A stretch of 64,000 bases of DNA from the NCBI RefSeq assembly GCF_030700245.1, contig NZ_JAUYZI010000031.1:1-64000 (forward strand), in the 5' to 3' direction. The stretch comes from Methylobacterium amylolyticum (GTDB lineage: Bacteria; Pseudomonadota; Alphaproteobacteria; Rhizobiales; Beijerinckiaceae). Below, piece by piece: positions 29,516 through 38,106 of this stretch. The notes beneath the pieces are model-generated. The model was given only the letters and a program-made list of their open reading frames with translations, did no database searches and had not been told where the DNA came from. Numbering within the stretch: the first letter of the stretch is position 1; each line of letters starts with the position of its first letter. Both the position numbers and the translations under genes were made by a program.

Positions 29516-29758
29516 ATGCGGAAACTTCTGTTGGCCGCCGCCTCGATGGCGCTGATCGCGGGCTCGGCCTACGCGCAGGGCGGCTCGCCCTACAATAGCT
29601 CGGGCTCGCAGGCCGGCGGCCCGCTCGGCGGGCAGGCGCGCGCGGCCGAGGGCGCCGCGATGGAGCGGGGCGCGATGGCGCCCGCGCCGCGGCCGATGAT
29701 GAAGCAGCGGACGATGAAGAAGAAGCGGATGATGAAGAAGCGCCGCAGCAACATGTGA
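29516..29758 (+). CDS. Small exported Met/Lys/Arg-rich protein (80 aa)
   Basis: The function is not recognised. A Sec signal peptide covers residues 1-20 (MRKLLLAAASMALIAGSAYA, cleavage before QG). The mature peptide is Gly/Ser-rich, then very basic and Met-rich at the C-terminus (MKQRTMKKKRMMKKRRSNM). The ribosome binding site is AAGGAG. A strong terminator follows. The basic tail could bind nucleic acid, acidic polymers or metal via Met, but that is speculation. Confidence 0.75.
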   Translation: MRKLLLAAASMALIAGSAYAQGGSPYNSSGSQAGGPLGGQARAAEGAAMERGAMAPAPRPMMKQRTMKKKRMMKKRRSNM

Positions 29759-29792
29759 GTGCCGGCGCCGCCCTCCGGGCGGTGCGGCGGAG

Positions 29793-29828
29793 ACGGCCTG
29801 CCGCGCCCGCGGCAGGCCGTTTCTTTTT
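29793..29828 (+). terminator. Rho-independent terminator
   Basis: A perfect 12-bp stem (ACGGCCTGCCGC at 29793-29804 with GCGGCAGGCCGT at 29809-29820), a 4-nt loop and the tail TTCTTTTT lie 35 bp after the small exported protein gene. Confidence 0.93.
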
Positions 29829-29847
29829 GCGCGCGGCCCGGTGCCGG

Positions 29848-30315
29848 TCAGAGCGCGGCGGCGACCTCGGCGAGCTGGTCGGCGCAGAGCCCCCAGCCCT
29901 GGTGGAAGCCCATCGCCTCGTGCGCGGCCCGGTCGGCCTCGCTCCAGTGCCGCGCCCGCGCGGTGTAGCGCGTGCCCTCTCCCTCCGCCTCGAAGGTGAT
30001 CACCACGGTCATGAACGGCTTCGGCGCGGGCTCCCAGGCGCGCAGGTAGGCGTCGGTGACGACGAGGCGCGCGCCCTGGACCACCTCCAGGTAGACGCCG
30101 TGGAGCGGCATCGCGGTGCCGTCCGGACCGACCATCACGATCCGCTGGCTGCCCCCGGGCCGCACGTCGAGCTCGGCCTCCGAGACCGTGTAGGGTTTCG
30201 GGGCGAACCAGCGCTTCAGCAGCGCCGGCTCCGTGTAGGCCCGGTACACGGCCCGCGGCGGGGCGGGGATGAGCCGCGCGATCACCAGGTCGCGCTTGTC
30301 GTCTGCATCGGTCAC
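29848..30315 (-). CDS. SRPBCC/AHSA1-family protein
   Basis: This is a 155-aa START-like fold protein of the activator of Hsp90 ATPase homologue 1 (AHSA1) family. The pattern APPRAVYRAYTEPALLKRWFAP at the N-terminus and MTVVITFEAEGEGTRYTAR are typical. These bind hydrophobic ligands; the specific role is unknown. The GTG at 30315 is preceded by AAGGGAGAG. It lies 29 bp after the VOC gene and is likely co-transcribed in the ECF sigma-factor cluster, where such genes are commonly found. Confidence 0.87.
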   Translation of the reverse strand: MTDADDKRDLVIARLIPAPPRAVYRAYTEPALLKRWFAPKPYTVSEAELDVRPGGSQRIVMVGPDGTAMPLHGVYLEVVQGARLVVTDAYLRAWEPAPKPFMTVVITFEAEGEGTRYTARARHWSEADRAAHEAMGFHQGWGLCADQLAEVAAAL

Positions 30316-30344
30316 GGCCGACTCTCCCTTGAAACTCGACGGAA

Positions 30345-30788
30345 TCAGCGGCGCGCCTGGTTCATGGCCCAGGTGACGCCGAACGGGTCCCTGAGCTGGG
30401 CGTAGGTGTCGCCCCAGAACATCTCGGCCGGGGGCATCAGCGGGGTCGCGCCCGCCGCGATCGCCCGCTCCCACCACGCGCCGATGTCGTCGACCATCAG
30501 CGTCAGGTTGAAGCCCTGCGCGGGCTGGTGGGGGCAGCCGTGCTCCGGGAAGGGGTCGGAGAGCATCAGCGACGAGCCGTTGACGTGGAGATGGACGTGC
30601 GTCGTCCGGCCCTGCGCGTCGGGCGCGTGGCTCGCCGCCGTCTCGGCGCCGAAGGCACGGCCGTAGAAGTCGGCGGCCTTCAGGGCGCCGTCGAGGCAGA
30701 GGTAGGCGACGAGGCCGCCCCTGACGGCCGGGGCGGAGGACGGGGTGGCCGGGTTCGGGGCAGCTTGGCTCGGGGCAGCTTGGCTCAT
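30345..30788 (-). CDS. VOC/glyoxalase-family protein (PhnB-like)
   Basis: The 147-aa protein has the vicinal oxygen chelate fold: LVAYLCLDGALKAADFYGRAFGAE at the N-terminus (first beta-alpha motif) and LRDPFGVTWAM at the end, as in PhnB/YdcT-type proteins. The first 20 residues are an Ala/Pro/Ser tail containing a small SQAAP duplication. An ECF-type promoter lies about 55 bp upstream. It is a probable member of the ECF42 regulon. Confidence 0.87.
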   Translation of the reverse strand: MSQAAPSQAAPNPATPSSAPAVRGGLVAYLCLDGALKAADFYGRAFGAETAASHAPDAQGRTTHVHLHVNGSSLMLSDPFPEHGCPHQPAQGFNLTLMVDDIGAWWERAIAAGATPLMPPAEMFWGDTYAQLRDPFGVTWAMNQARR

Positions 30789-30841
30789 GGGCTTTCCTCG
30801 CGGGTCGTGGCGCCGGTCTCGGACGGGTTCGGCGCCCCGAG

Positions 30842-30868
30842 GACGGCCGGCGCCCCAGCATGCCGACA
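30842..30868 (-). promoter_or_regulatory. Candidate ECF42-dependent promoter upstream of the VOC gene
   Basis: TGTCGG (30868-30863), a 17-bp spacer and CGTC (30845-30842), followed by CTCG, form the same bipartite motif as at 32597-32623. ECF42 target promoters are reported to have TGTCGA at -35 and a CGTC-like -10. A run of six T residues precedes both copies. Confidence 0.6.
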
Positions 30869-30896
30869 GAGCCTCGACAAAAAATTTACTCTGCCC

Positions 30897-32180
30897 TCAA
30901 CCCCCCGGGCCCGCGCCCGCCTCCCGGGCCAGCCGGTCGAGCTGCCGCCGGATGTGGATCGCCTCGGCGGGGCTGCCGGCGAGCGCGATCGCCCGGTCCA
31001 TCGCCGCGCGCGCCTCGGCCCCGCGGCCGAGCTGCATCAGGAAAGCGCCGCGCAGGCCGTGGAAGTGGAAGTAGCCGTCGAGGCGCTCGGCCAGCGGCTC
31101 GACCCGGGCGAGGCCGGCGGCGGGTCCCGCGAGCTTGGCCAGAGCCACCGCCCGGTTGAGGCTGACCACGGGGGAGGGCTGCATCCGCTCCAGCGCCGCG
31201 TAGAGCCGGTCGATCCCGGCCCAGTCGGTGTCCTCGGGCTCGGCGGCGCGGGCGTGCAGGGCGGCGATCCCCGCCTGGATCTGGTAGGGGCCGGGCTGGC
31301 CGTGGCGGGTCGCCTTGTCGATCAGCGCCAGACCCTCGGCGATGGCGCCGGCATCCCACAGCCCGCGGTCCTGGTCCTCCAGCAGCACGATCTCGCCGGC
31401 CGCGTCGGTGCGGGCCGGGGCGCGGGCGTGCTGGAGCAGCATCAGGGCGGTGAGGCCCATCACCTCGGGCTCGCCCGGAAACAGGCGCAGCAGCAGGCGC
31501 CCGAGCCGGATCGCCTCGCCGCACAGGCCCGCCCGCTCCGGATCGGCGCCCGCGGAGTAGCCGGCGTTGAACAAGAGGTAGAGCATCGCCGAGACCGCGA
31601 AGAGCCGGCCGGCCCGCTCGGCCGCGCCCGGGGCGGCGAAGGGCACCGCCCCCGGCTCCGCCTGCGCCCGGGCGATCCGCGCCTTGGCCCGGGTGATCCG
31701 CTGCTCCATCGCCGCCTCGGAGACGAGAAAGGCCCGGGCGATGCGCGGCAGCGGCAGCCCCGAGACGACCCGCAGGGCCAGGGCGATCTGCTGGGTGGCG
31801 GGCAGGTCCGGGTGACAGCAGACGAACAGCAGGCGCAGGATGTCGTCGCGGTAATCGGCGCCGTCGAGGCGCTCGGCCAGATCCGCCTCGGCGTCGCCGA
31901 GGTCGGACAGGGCGGCCTCGTCCGGCAGCGGCGCCTCGCGGGCGGCGCGGCGGACGCGGTCGAGGCCGCTGTTGCGCCCGACCAGGATCAGCCACGCGGC
32001 GGGGTCCCGGGGCGGGCCGTTGCGCGGCCACGCCCGCAGGGCGCGCAGGGACGCGTCCTGGAACGCCTCCTCCGCGGCGTCGAGGTCGCGGAAGTAGCGC
32101 AGCAGGGCGGCGACCGCCTTCGGCCGGGCGGCGGCGAGCGCGGCGCCGATCCAGGCGGCCTCGGGGGTCGCCTCGCTCAC
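30897..32180 (-). CDS. ECF sigma factor with C-terminal TPR-like extension (ECF42-type)
   Basis: This is a 427-aa alternative sigma factor. Sigma region 2 lies at about residues 13-80 (LLRYFRDLDAAEEAFQDASL) and region 4 at about 125-180 (LALRVVSGLPLPRIARAFLV). A large C-terminal domain of about 240 residues has helical repeats, ending in a tetratricopeptide-like stretch (SLNRAVALAKLAGPAAGLAR). This architecture next to a DGPF/YCII protein defines group ECF42, which has no anti-sigma factor. The GTG at 32180 lies 10 bp after the YCII gene, with a GAGGACGG ribosome binding site. Confidence 0.92.
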   Translation of the reverse strand: MSEATPEAAWIGAALAAARPKAVAALLRYFRDLDAAEEAFQDASLRALRAWPRNGPPRDPAAWLILVGRNSGLDRVRRAAREAPLPDEAALSDLGDAEADLAERLDGADYRDDILRLLFVCCHPDLPATQQIALALRVVSGLPLPRIARAFLVSEAAMEQRITRAKARIARAQAEPGAVPFAAPGAAERAGRLFAVSAMLYLLFNAGYSAGADPERAGLCGEAIRLGRLLLRLFPGEPEVMGLTALMLLQHARAPARTDAAGEIVLLEDQDRGLWDAGAIAEGLALIDKATRHGQPGPYQIQAGIAALHARAAEPEDTDWAGIDRLYAALERMQPSPVVSLNRAVALAKLAGPAAGLARVEPLAERLDGYFHFHGLRGAFLMQLGRGAEARAAMDRAIALAGSPAEAIHIRRQLDRLAREAGAGPGG

Positions 32181-32190
32181 CGGACCGTCC

Positions 32191-32574
32191 TCACGCCGCC
32201 CCCGGGGCCGGCGCCCGCGGATCCGGGTTGTAGAGCCGCACCGGGCGCAGCTCGTAGGCGCCGCCGGGATTGGCCTCGGCGAGGTCGCGGGCGACCGCGA
32301 GCGCCGCATCGAGATCGGCCACGTCCACCACGTAGAAGCCGAGGAGCTGCTCCTTGGTCTCGGCGAAGGGGCCGTCGAGCACCAGCGGCGCCTCGTCCTT
32401 GCGCAGGGTGGTGGCGGTCGTGGTCGGCAGGAGGCGCAGCGAGGGCCCCAGCGTGCCGGCGCGCGCCAGCCGCTCGTGCACGGGGGCGAGCCGGGCCATG
32501 ACGGCGGCGTCCTGCGCCTCGCTCCAGGCGGCGACCACCTCCTCGTCCTTGTAGCAGAGGATGGCGTAGAGCAT
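32191..32574 (-). CDS. YCII-related (DGPF-domain) protein
   Basis: The 127-aa ferredoxin-like fold protein begins MLYAILCYKDEEVVAAWSEA and contains the LDGPFAETKEQLLGFYVVD signature that names DGPF proteins. Such proteins are the typical targets and neighbours of ECF42 sigma factors; the molecular function is unknown. The ATG at 32574 follows GGGAGGG. It is the first gene of the ECF42 operon and lies just downstream of a candidate ECF-type promoter. Confidence 0.9.
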   Translation of the reverse strand: MLYAILCYKDEEVVAAWSEAQDAAVMARLAPVHERLARAGTLGPSLRLLPTTTATTLRKDEAPLVLDGPFAETKEQLLGFYVVDVADLDAALAVARDLAEANPGGAYELRPVRLYNPDPRAPAPGAA

Positions 32575-32596
32575 CGGCGTCCCTCCCGCCCGCGAG

Positions 32597-32623
32597 GACG
32601 CGGGCGGGCCACGCTCCCCGACA
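32597..32623 (-). promoter_or_regulatory. Candidate ECF42-dependent promoter upstream of the DGPF gene
   Basis: TGTCGG (32623-32618), a 17-bp spacer and CGTC (32600-32597), then CTCG. It matches the motif before the VOC gene exactly in both boxes and in spacer length, while the spacer sequences differ. The mRNA leader would be short, about 15-20 nt. Confidence 0.6.
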
Positions 32624-32756
32624 CGGACGGCGAAAAAACGTCGGCGGACGGCGGCCCCGAGCCCGCGACCGGCGGTTGCGGACGGGCGCGGGGCGGGCCA
32701 AGCTCCGGCGCGCCGTTCGCATCCGCGCCCGCAGGGGCTTCCACGCCGGATTGTGT

Positions 32757-32771
32757 TCGAAATCGAAAACA
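32757..32771 (+). promoter_or_regulatory. Operator-like palindrome upstream of glpR
   Basis: TTCGA-AA-TCGAA is a short perfect inverted repeat about 20-30 bp upstream of the preferred glpR start. It resembles the TTCGC-TT-GCGAA palindrome in front of glpK. Both are plausible GlpR-type (DeoR-family) operators, suggesting autoregulation. Confidence 0.4.
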
Positions 32772-32788
32772 ACGTGCGGGAGAGACGG

Positions 32789-33610
32789 ATGCCGCGCCCG
32801 GGCGAGCGGAGAACCGAGGAGAGGGGCGAGGCCAGCGGCGTCGAGGCGCGGCGGGAGGCGATCGTGGCCGCCGTGCGCCTGCGCGGCTTCGTCACCATCG
32901 AGGCGCTGGCCGGCCAGTTCGGCGTCACCGTGCAGACCATCCGCCGCGACCTGAACGAGTTGAGCGCCGGGGGACGCCTGGAGCGCTACCGCGGCGGCGG
33001 CGGCCTGCCCTCCAGCGTCGAGAACATCGACTACGCCGACCGCCGCGTGACGCTGCTCGCCGAGAAGACCCGGATCGGGCGGCTCGCGGCGAGCCGCATC
33101 CCCTCGCACTGCTCGGTGTTCATCAACATCGGCACCACGCCGGAGGCGGTCGCCCGGGAGCTGACCCGGCACGACGACCTCAGCATCGTCACCAACAACC
33201 TCAACGTCGCCCTCTCGCTCGGCGAGGCGACCGCATTCCGGATCGTCGTGGCCGGGGGCACGGTGCGCAACCGCGACGGGGCGGTGCTCGGGCAGCTCAC
33301 CTGCGACACGCTCAGCCAGTTCCGGGTCGACGTGGCGGTGATCGGCATCAGCGGCATCGACGGCGACGGGGCCCTGCTCGACTACGATTACGAGGAGGTG
33401 CGGGCGACGCAGACCATCCTCGCCCACGCGCGCAAGACCTTCCTCGTGGCCGACCACACCAAGTTCGCCCGCCGCCCGATGGTGCAGGCCGGCCATCTCG
33501 GCCAGATCGACACCCTGTTCACCGACCGCGCGCCCCCGCCGGGCATCGTCGCGCTGCTGGAGCGGGACGGCGTGGCCCTGGCGGTCGCGGAGGCGGACGC
33601 GGCGTCCTAA
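32789..33610 (+). CDS. glpR: DeoR-family transcriptional regulator (GlpR-like)
   Basis: This is probably the glycerol-3-phosphate-responsive repressor of the glp genes. It is 273 aa. An N-terminal DeoR helix-turn-helix (RREAIVAAVRLRGFVTIEAL and FGVTVQTIRRDLNEL) is followed by the DeoR sensor domain (IGTTPEAVAREL, NNLNVALSL, GGTVRNRDGAVLG). The ATG at 32789 with GGAGAG is preferred; a GTG at 32753 overlaps the palindrome and lacks a ribosome binding site. It is directly upstream of glpK-glpF. Confidence 0.9.
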   Translation: MPRPGERRTEERGEASGVEARREAIVAAVRLRGFVTIEALAGQFGVTVQTIRRDLNELSAGGRLERYRGGGGLPSSVENIDYADRRVTLLAEKTRIGRLAASRIPSHCSVFINIGTTPEAVARELTRHDDLSIVTNNLNVALSLGEATAFRIVVAGGTVRNRDGAVLGQLTCDTLSQFRVDVAVIGISGIDGDGALLDYDYEEVRATQTILAHARKTFLVADHTKFARRPMVQAGHLGQIDTLFTDRAPPPGIVALLERDGVALAVAEADAAS

Positions 33611-33657
33611 CGAAAGTGAATTTTTTCGCTTGCGAACATCATGTCGCGGCGTATGAT
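33611..33657 (+). promoter_or_regulatory. glpK promoter with overlapping GlpR-like operator
   Basis: A -35 TTGCGA (33630-33635), a 16-bp spacer and a strong -10 TATGAT (33652-33657). The palindrome TTCGC-TT-GCGAA (about 33625-33636) covers the -35, and CGAAA-N8-TTTCG-type half sites begin at 33611. Binding here would block polymerase. The glpK ATG is 238 bp downstream. Confidence 0.55.
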
Positions 33658-33894
33658 CGCATCGATCCCGCGCGGGATCAGCGATTCGCAGGGTTGACCA
33701 GGACGGCGCGGACCGCCCGGCGATCGGTCCTCGCCGGCCGGTCCGGGGCCGCGCCCGCATCCGCCCCCGCGCCGGGGCGGCCGAACGCGCCGCGCCGTGG
33801 CCCGCCCCGCGAGCGGGAGGCCGCCGCGGCCTGAACGAAGCCAGAGACCCGATCCGGCGCCAGACCGGACGGGGACGAGAATGGGAGACACGCC

Positions 33895-35400
<1,506 letters not shown>

Positions 35401-35513
35401 GGCGGCGCCCCCGCCACGCCTCACCCCGAGCCGACCGCCGGCGTGAGCCGATCCGGGCCCCGCCCGGCTCGGCAGGCTCGACGACACATCCAAGAAACGA
35501 CGGGAGGATTCTC

Positions 35514-36245
35514 ATGGCATCGCCGTTCCTGGGCGAGTTGCTGGGCACGATGACGCTCATCGTGCTCGGCGACGGGGTGGTGGCCGGGGCGCTACTCGCG
35601 CGCTCGAAGGGCGAGGGGATGGGCTGGATCGCGATCACCGCGGGCTGGGCCTTCGCCGTCGTCGCCGGCGTCTTCGTGGCGACCGCCGCGGGCAGCCCGG
35701 ACGCGCACATCAACCCGGCGGTGACGCTGGCGGCCGCGGTGAGCACCGGGAACTTCGCGAAGCTGCCGGTCTACGTGCCGGCGCAGATGCTCGGCGCCTT
35801 CCTCGGAGCCTGCATCGTCTGGCTGCATTACCGGCCGCACTGGGCGCAGACGCCCGACGCGGGCCTCAAGCTCGCCTGCTTCTGCACGGGCCCGGCGATC
35901 CGCAACGCCCCGGCCAACTGGACCTCGGAGATCATCGCGACCTTCGTGCTGATCCTGACCATCGCCGCCCTCGTGACCCACACGGCGGACGCGGCGGGCA
36001 GCTTCCCGCGGGGCCTGGCGCCCTACCTCGTGGGCATGCTGGTCTGGGGCATCGGCCTGTCGCTCGGCGGCACCACCGGCTACGCCATCAACCCGGCCCG
36101 CGACCTCGGGCCGCGCATCGCCCACGCCGTGCTGCCGATCGCCGGCAAGGGGACGTCCGACTGGGGCTACGCCGTCATCCCGGTCGGCGGCCCGGTGGTG
36201 GGCGCCGTGCTCGCCGGGCTGTTCGTGCGCTGGCTGGGGATCTGA
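35514..36245 (+). CDS. glpF: MIP-family glycerol uptake facilitator
   Basis: This inner-membrane aquaglyceroporin has 243 aa and six hydrophobic segments. Both pore motifs are present: HINPAVTL (first NPA) and AINPARDLGPR (second NPA). The Asp after the second NPAR is characteristic of glycerol-conducting GlpF proteins and not water-selective AqpZ. It follows glpK by 113 bp with a GGGAGGA site and matches a glpK-glpF operon. Confidence 0.93.
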   Translation: MASPFLGELLGTMTLIVLGDGVVAGALLARSKGEGMGWIAITAGWAFAVVAGVFVATAAGSPDAHINPAVTLAAAVSTGNFAKLPVYVPAQMLGAFLGACIVWLHYRPHWAQTPDAGLKLACFCTGPAIRNAPANWTSEIIATFVLILTIAALVTHTADAAGSFPRGLAPYLVGMLVWGIGLSLGGTTGYAINPARDLGPRIAHAVLPIAGKGTSDWGYAVIPVGGPVVGAVLAGLFVRWLGI

Positions 36246-36252
36246 CAGGGGG

Positions 36253-36282
36253 CCGGCTCATGCGGCAGAGCCGCAGGAGCCG
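36253..36282 (+). other. Hairpin after glpF
   Basis: CCGGCTCATGCGGC and GCCGCAGGAGCCGG form a 13-bp stem with one mismatch and a 3-nt loop directly after the glpF stop. There is no T-run, so it may stabilise the transcript or act with Rho rather than as an intrinsic terminator. Confidence 0.45.
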
Positions 36283-36417
36283 GTGGCTATGACAGGGCAC
36301 CGCTCCCGTCGCGCCGTGGCGTCGCGCCCGTTTGCGACGGCGGGGCGGAGGCCCTAAGTCAGCGCTGATCCTGCGAACGCGCGCTCCGGCGCGCCCCGGT
36401 GTGGCAGCGCCCGACCC

Positions 36418-37395
36418 ATGGCCGTCGTCCTCGACATCCTGAAGAACGACCCGCGTGGCCCCCGCCACCCGGAGAAGGCGCATCGCCCCGACCAGGCGGT
36501 GCAGTTGAAGAAGCCCGACTGGATCCGCGTGAAGGCGCCGGGCTCCCGGGCCTGGACCGAGACCCAGAAGATCGTGCGCGAGCACGGGCTTCACACGGTC
36601 TGCGAGGAGGCGGGCTGCCCCAATATCGGCGAGTGCTGGGAGAAGCGCCACGCCACCTTCATGATCATGGGCGACACCTGCACGCGGGCCTGCGCCTTCT
36701 GCAACGTCCGCACCGGCCTGCCCGACGCCCTCGACGCGGGCGAGCCCGAGAAGATCGCCGACTCGGTGGCCAAGCTCGGCCTGCACCACGTGGTGATCAC
36801 CTCGGTGGATCGCGACGACCTGAGGGACGGCGGCGCCGAGCACTTCGCGCGCACCATCCGCGCGATCCGGCGGGCGAGCCCCGGCACCACGATCGAGATC
36901 CTGACCCCCGACTTCCTGCGCAAGGACGGCGCCCTCGAAGTCGTGGTCGCGGCCAAGCCCGACGTGTTCAACCACAACTTGGAGACGGTGCCCGGCCGCT
37001 ACCTCACCGTCCGCCCGGGCGCCCGCTACTTCCACTCGGTGCGCCTGCTCCAGCGGGTGAAGGAGCTCGACCCGACGATCTTCACCAAGTCCGGCATCAT
37101 GGTCGGCCTCGGCGAGGAGCGGAACGAGGTCGTCCAGCTCATGGACGACCTGCGCTCGGCGGATGTCGACTTCCTGACCATCGGCCAGTACCTGCAACCG
37201 TCGAAGAAGCACCACGCGGTGATGCGCTTCGTGCCGCCGGACGAGTTCAAGACCTACGAGACGACCGGCTACGCCAAGGGCTTCCTGCTGGTCTCGGCGA
37301 CACCGCTCACCCGCTCCTCGCACCATGCGGGCGAGGACTTCGCCCGGCTCCAGGCGGCCCGCCTCGCCAAGCTGCCGCCCGCGCTCTCGGCCTGA
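36418..37395 (+). CDS. lipA: Lipoyl synthase
   Basis: This radical-SAM enzyme inserts two sulfurs into octanoyl groups on 2-oxoacid dehydrogenases and GcvH. It is 325 aa. The auxiliary cluster cysteines are Cys62, Cys67 and Cys73 (CEEAGCPNIGEC). The radical-SAM CxxxCxxC is Cys88, Cys92 and Cys95 (CTRACAFC). The family C-terminal Arg-Ser-Ser cluster ligand motif is present as TRSSHHAGEDF. Function is certain. The Coq10-like gene follows by 15 bp. Confidence 0.98.
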   Translation: MAVVLDILKNDPRGPRHPEKAHRPDQAVQLKKPDWIRVKAPGSRAWTETQKIVREHGLHTVCEEAGCPNIGECWEKRHATFMIMGDTCTRACAFCNVRTGLPDALDAGEPEKIADSVAKLGLHHVVITSVDRDDLRDGGAEHFARTIRAIRRASPGTTIEILTPDFLRKDGALEVVVAAKPDVFNHNLETVPGRYLTVRPGARYFHSVRLLQRVKELDPTIFTKSGIMVGLGEERNEVVQLMDDLRSADVDFLTIGQYLQPSKKHHAVMRFVPPDEFKTYETTGYAKGFLLVSATPLTRSSHHAGEDFARLQAARLAKLPPALSA

Positions 37396-37410
37396 GGGAC
37401 CTCGAACGCC

Positions 37411-37866
37411 ATGCCCTCCTTCCGGGTCACGCGCACCGTGCGGCACTCAGCCCAGCAGATGTACGACCTCGTCGCCGACGTGGAGCGCTACCCCGAGTTC
37501 CTGCCGCTGTGCGAATCCCTGCGGGTGATCCGCCGCCAGCCCGGCGCGAACGGGGGCGAGGTGCTGATCGCCGAGATGGGGGTGGGCTACAAGGCGATCC
37601 GCGAGCGCTTCACCACCCGGGTCACCCTCGATCCCGAGGCGCACCGGATCGTGGCCGAGTACATCGACGGGCCGTTCCGGCACCTCGAGAACCGCTGGTC
37701 GTTCAAGGAGGGTCCGGGCGGGGCCTGCGACGTCGACTTCTTCATCACCTACGAGTTCAAGAGCCGGACGCTCGGCCTGCTGATGGGCACGATGTTCGAC
37801 CGCGCGTTCCGCAAGTTCACCGACGCCTTCGAGGGCCGGGCGGCGCGGATCTACGGGGCGGCCTGA
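37411..37866 (+). CDS. Coq10/RatA-family START-domain protein
   Basis: The 151-aa lipid-binding fold protein starts MPSFRVTRTVRHSAQQMYDL with VADVERYPEFLPLCESLRV, the signature of Coq10/RatA proteins. In alphaproteobacteria this protein is thought to bind ubiquinone and support respiration; in E. coli RatA was reported to inhibit 70S formation. It is commonly found next to lipA, as here, with a 15-bp gap. Confidence 0.92.
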   Translation: MPSFRVTRTVRHSAQQMYDLVADVERYPEFLPLCESLRVIRRQPGANGGEVLIAEMGVGYKAIRERFTTRVTLDPEAHRIVAEYIDGPFRHLENRWSFKEGPGGACDVDFFITYEFKSRTLGLLMGTMFDRAFRKFTDAFEGRAARIYGAA

Positions 37867-37972
37867 GCCGAGGCCGTCGCCACCTCCCCGGGCGCCGCCC
37901 CGCTCGATGCATGTCCCATCGTCTCCGGGACAGGTGCATCTCCGGGACAGGTGATCGAACCGCGACGCGGTT

Positions 37973-38077
37973 CCTCTCTCCCCTGTGGGGAGGGGTAGGG
38001 GTGGTGCCGGACGAGGCGCGGCGGTGCCTCCTGAACCACCCCCACCTCCGGCTCCTCCCCACAAGGGGGAGGAGAGG
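37973..38077. repeat. Dispersed palindromic repeat (family 2, copy 1)
   Basis: The block begins with CTCTCCCCTGTGGGGAGGGG and ends with CTCCCCACAAGGGGGAGGAG, with a core GGTGCCGGACGAGGCGCGGC and CTGAACCACCCCCACCTCCG. It matches 59102-59214 in the opposite orientation over its whole length. It lies between convergent genes. Confidence 0.85.
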
Positions 38078-38106
38078 CGCGTCAGTGTTGCGACGCCGGC
38101 CTCCCC

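Noticed and set aside
32753..32788. Upstream GTG start for glpR
   Set aside because: It lies within the TTCGAAATCGAA palindrome and has no ribosome binding site. The ATG at 32789 has GGAGAG at good spacing.
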